Source of the DNA: Microdochium bolleyi
Lineage: Eukaryota; Ascomycota; Sordariomycetes; Xylariales; Microdochiaceae
Assembly (NCBI GenBank): GCA_001566295.1
Contig: KQ964250.1
Span: forward strand, 744,001 to 808,000
DNA length: 64,000 bases
Direction: 5' to 3'
This document shows, in pieces, positions 61,250 through 64,000 of this stretch. Positions within the stretch are counted from its first letter, which is position 1, and each line of letters begins with the position of its first letter. Under the pieces are notes generated by a model. That model searched no databases and was not told where the DNA came from. It worked only from the letters and a program-made list of their open reading frames with translations. The position numbers were made by a program, and so were the translations under genes.

Positions 61250-63579
61250 TCAGCCCTTCCAGGTCAGGTACGCAAAGAACAGCAACACCATCCACACAAC
61301 CCTCCAAGTGGTTGTCCAGAACTCACGCCATACCTGGCCGAGTTGCCAGCGCTGCCGGCCCGTGCCCCTGACCGCCGGCCTCCAGCCTCCCGTGGACAGC
61401 GATCCATTGCCATTGTTGGCGTAGGCATCGGCATCCCTGCGGATCTGGATCCTCGGCCCCGACCTGCCGCCGCCGCTGCCCCACCCCCAGCGCGCATTCT
61501 GCTTCTTTTTGGGTGAAGAGCTCCGTACGTGTGATGAACCTGTGCCTCCGCCAATGCCACTCCCTGGCGCAGCGCTTAAAGACGCGCCCCTTGTACGGGA
61601 TGTACGCCCCGCGAGTGCCTTCGAGGCTGACGAGGATGCCGAGGCGGTTGAGTTTGTAGCGTAGCCATGGTTGTCGTCAGCGCCCTCGCTCTTGGCCTTG
61701 AAGACCGGCAGAACAGCAGACTGGGGTCCGGGCGCTTTCGGGTCCAAGGCGAAGGGCTGGAGGTTGAGCATCGGGACCAGGAACGATCGTGCCGCAAGAA
61801 TTATGACAGACAAGACACCAAGTATCGCATAGAGCATGAATGTGGACAGCTGCGTCGGCAGTAAGCAGAGATGGGTCTGTAGCGTGGGAATCTCAGGGCC
61901 GCCGCCACCGAGCGGTTTTCCCTTCGCGTCCACGGGATTCCACATGGAAATCATTTGAAAGCCCGGTGTTGGCACGCCCATGGCCATGCTGAGACTCTTG
62001 ACGGTGACCTCGTGGATATTCTCCTGGTTCGGGCTGTGGACGAGCTCGCAGTAATCGTGGTCGTCACCGGAGAATGCGTGTTTGATATTGCCAATGCTGT
62101 TGATCAGCTTCATTGTGTCGGCTTCGTTGAGAACGTTCTGGTACTGATAGCCGCCAGAGACACTGATGGCGTTGCGGTGGTCCGGGAAGACTGGCGTTGT
62201 CTGGCCCTTCGGCGGCTTTGCTGGTGGCCAGTGTTCGCGCATGGGTCCGCACGGCGTTCCTGGGGGCCGATAGAGAGGTACATGGGAGAGCAAGACAGTA
62301 GGGAAGTCTGCGCTTCCGCTGCCACGATCCAAGGTTGGCAGGTTCTTGAAGTCTGCTTTGTCGAGCTCTTCGACCTTCTGAGCATACTGCAGCTCCTCAA
62401 ACTCGCCTCTCCAGAACCTCAGCTCTTTCTCCACGGCTCTGCGCTTCTCGGCCTTGACGTTTGTCAAGAATTCGTTCACTGGCTCGTATATTTCGTGCAC
62501 CTCGGCCATGTCTCTGGCCTGGGATGTTTCGGCACTCAGCGAGACTGTATCGACTGAGACAAAAGTGTGGTTTCCAATGACGTCCACTCGGTTCGTGTCG
62601 CCAAAGTATGCGATGAAGCGCTCTCTCACGGGGATCTTGACCTCTGCGCCGAAGCCCAGATCGTGATTGCCAGGCAGACTCGTCACCAGCTTGCGGCCGC
62701 GCTGTCCAGGTCCCGGTGCATCCCCGCCCAGCAACCAGTTATCAAAGAAGATGTTGCCGAATCGCTTGTACTCGTGCAGCCAATACTGCTCCCCGTACTT
62801 CTTGTTCCACTGCTTGACGTATTTCTGCTCGTCCGCGGGACGGTGGCCCTTGGCCCATTCAGGGTCGGCAAAGTTGCCATGCGCGGTCTTCCATTCTCTT
62901 CCGCCGTCGAAGAGGTCACCAAGGAACATGACCGAGTCCGGCCTTAATATCCTCTGTAGTTGTGTGTATGCTCTTGTCATGTAGTTGTCGGTAATGCGCA
63001 TCGTCAGTGGGTTGATGGGCCACGGCCGGCCAGGATATGAGTGTGGATCGATGAGCTGAGGGTCGGCTACGAAGACGAGACGATGTGGCACAGCACCCGG
63101 CGGCTATAGGGGAAGTGGTTAGCCAACAATGACCTCCAAGGTAGCCGTAGACAGCGGTTCAATTCTATGCACAATGAACTTACCCAATGCTCCCAGTGAT
63201 GCCAGTCGCAGTCGCGAACTTTGCCAGCAAAGACCCAACGCTCGCCCCAGAGCATAAGAATCACCCACAAGGCGACGAGGAGGTGTGGAAAGCTGAGCAG
63301 TCGCCGGCGGACCGCATTCCTCCGCAGCTGGTGGCCGGCTCGTGCTGCGAGATTCATGGCTGCTTGTAAGCCCGGCCCCTTCAGATATGCCAGTATCCGA
63401 GAGGCAAAGGCTGCGCAGCCGGCGGATATGTCGTCACATGGCGACGTGTTGTGATCGCCTCCAAATGCTGAGCTGGCAGGATATTGCTGGCGGTTGGAGG
63501 AGGAGGGCTCGTAGGGCGAGGGTGACGAAGCTGGGGGTGGATAGCCGTAGCCGTTGTGCTGCCCAGGCGGCCGGGCCAT
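61250..63579 (-). CDS. Cdc1/Ted1-type calcineurin-like metallophosphoesterase, ER/Golgi membrane
   Basis: A metallophosphoesterase of the Cdc1/Ted1/MPPE1 group, whose studied members remove ethanolamine-phosphate from GPI anchors in the early secretory pathway. Two exons on minus, 63184-63579 and 61250-63103, with an 80-base intron (GTAAGT to CCCTATAG), give 749 residues. The start at 63579 is the first ATG; the frame runs further up without one. A disordered N-terminus leads to a first membrane helix (~93-118, FPHLLVALWVILMLW). Metal-site motifs then follow: VADPQLIDPHSYPG (Asp146), GDLFDGGREW (Asp195), SLPGNHDLGFG, LLSHVPLYRPPG and SGDDHDYCE. A second helix is LYAILGVLSVIILAARSFL, then a disordered luminal or cytosolic stretch, then a C-terminal helix WRVVWMVLLFFAYLTWKG. 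Catalytic ligands appear intact. Confidence 0.93.
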
Positions 63580-64000
63580 GATAGAGTTGTCTAAGGACAG
63601 GCCATACAATCAAGCAGAGGCAGGCGATCTGGACGCCATGAAGAGCTGCTCACTGTTCTGCCGAGGTCTCTGAATCTGGCGACGTCTGTGGACAGAATCA
63701 CTGTAGAGCACAGCTGTCTGAGGCACCGGCGCCAGGGGCTTGGACACGGAGTGACGAGCAAGGTGGGTCCAAATCGACCGTACTGTGCAGGTTACGTGCA
63801 GCACTGTCGCAGCGGTTGCTCCTCGAGCCTCCTCACGGCTCAGACACGCTTAGTCCAACGTGCCTGTTACCAGCCTGGTACTGTGGCTCCCTCTACGTTC
63901 AGGGACCAGTTCGATAGCCGCCAGGGGTAATCTGGGGCTGCTAAGAATACCTGACGGCACCTTGCCATTTGTTCCACAGGGCATCACATTGTCCGCACAA
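63580..64000. other. Upstream region at the right edge
   Basis: 421 bases with the promoter of the phosphoesterase gene. No start of a further gene is recognisable. Confidence 0.45.

Noticed and set aside
1..64000. CRISPR arrays, bacterial operons, phage or secondary-metabolite cluster
   Set aside because: The window is eukaryotic with spliced genes; no regular short repeat-spacer arrays, polyketide or peptide synthetase modules are present.

Overview
The window is ordinary euchromatic nuclear DNA of a filamentous ascomycete, most likely a Sordariomycete. The signs are intron-bearing genes (introns of about 50-110 bases with GTRNGT donors and CTAAC/CTAAT branch sites), conserved fungal housekeeping proteins on both strands, moderate to high GC, and long intrinsically disordered fungal-specific proteins. 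I see no transposon, RIP-like AT-rich block, rRNA, convincing tRNA, CRISPR array or biosynthetic cluster. I resolved 22 protein-coding genes. Exon boundaries were worked out by hand from splice signals and frame continuity.

Layout. 0-6 kb: 5' part of smb1 (SmB, minus) divergent from rpl11 (plus), then a 1006-residue disordered protein. 6-11.5 kb: two low-complexity fungal proteins and a decayed ~110-base repeat array. 11.5-16 kb: a HyuA-HyuB hydantoinase/oxoprolinase fusion (minus). 16-23 kb: gene-poor DNA with one small Lys-rich protein at 20.2 kb. 23-30 kb: an 8-cysteine CFEM-like membrane protein (plus), convergent with the glycogen debranching enzyme (minus). 32-37.5 kb: NAD-dependent glycerol-3-phosphate dehydrogenase, a membrane-anchored gamma-glutamylcyclotransferase-like protein, and a small MGC-start protein. 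39-43 kb: a compact cluster of rad1 and ost5 (minus) divergent from gcn5 (plus). 43.5-54.2 kb: three fungal proteins of unknown function. 54.9-63.6 kb: an ERD2-type receptor (plus), then on minus a GH76 mannanase, a DUF202 membrane protein and a Cdc1/Ted1-type metallophosphoesterase.

How the genes relate. There is no operon-like logic. Loose themes recur: secretory-pathway and cell-wall functions (OST5, ERD2, the Cdc1/Ted1-like GPI-remodelling phosphoesterase, GH76), storage-carbon and osmolyte metabolism (debranching enzyme, GPD), glutathione-cycle-like chemistry (GGCT-like and oxoprolinase-like proteins, not adjacent), and nuclear functions (SmB, Rad1, Gcn5).

No clearly new system emerged. 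The best leads are a 9-base in-frame microexon in smb1, a possible mitochondrial presequence on GPD, a GGCT protein with a dileucine motif and two membrane segments, a CFEM-like domain lacking the usual Asp, and the hairpin-bearing repeat array at 10.7-11.25 kb.
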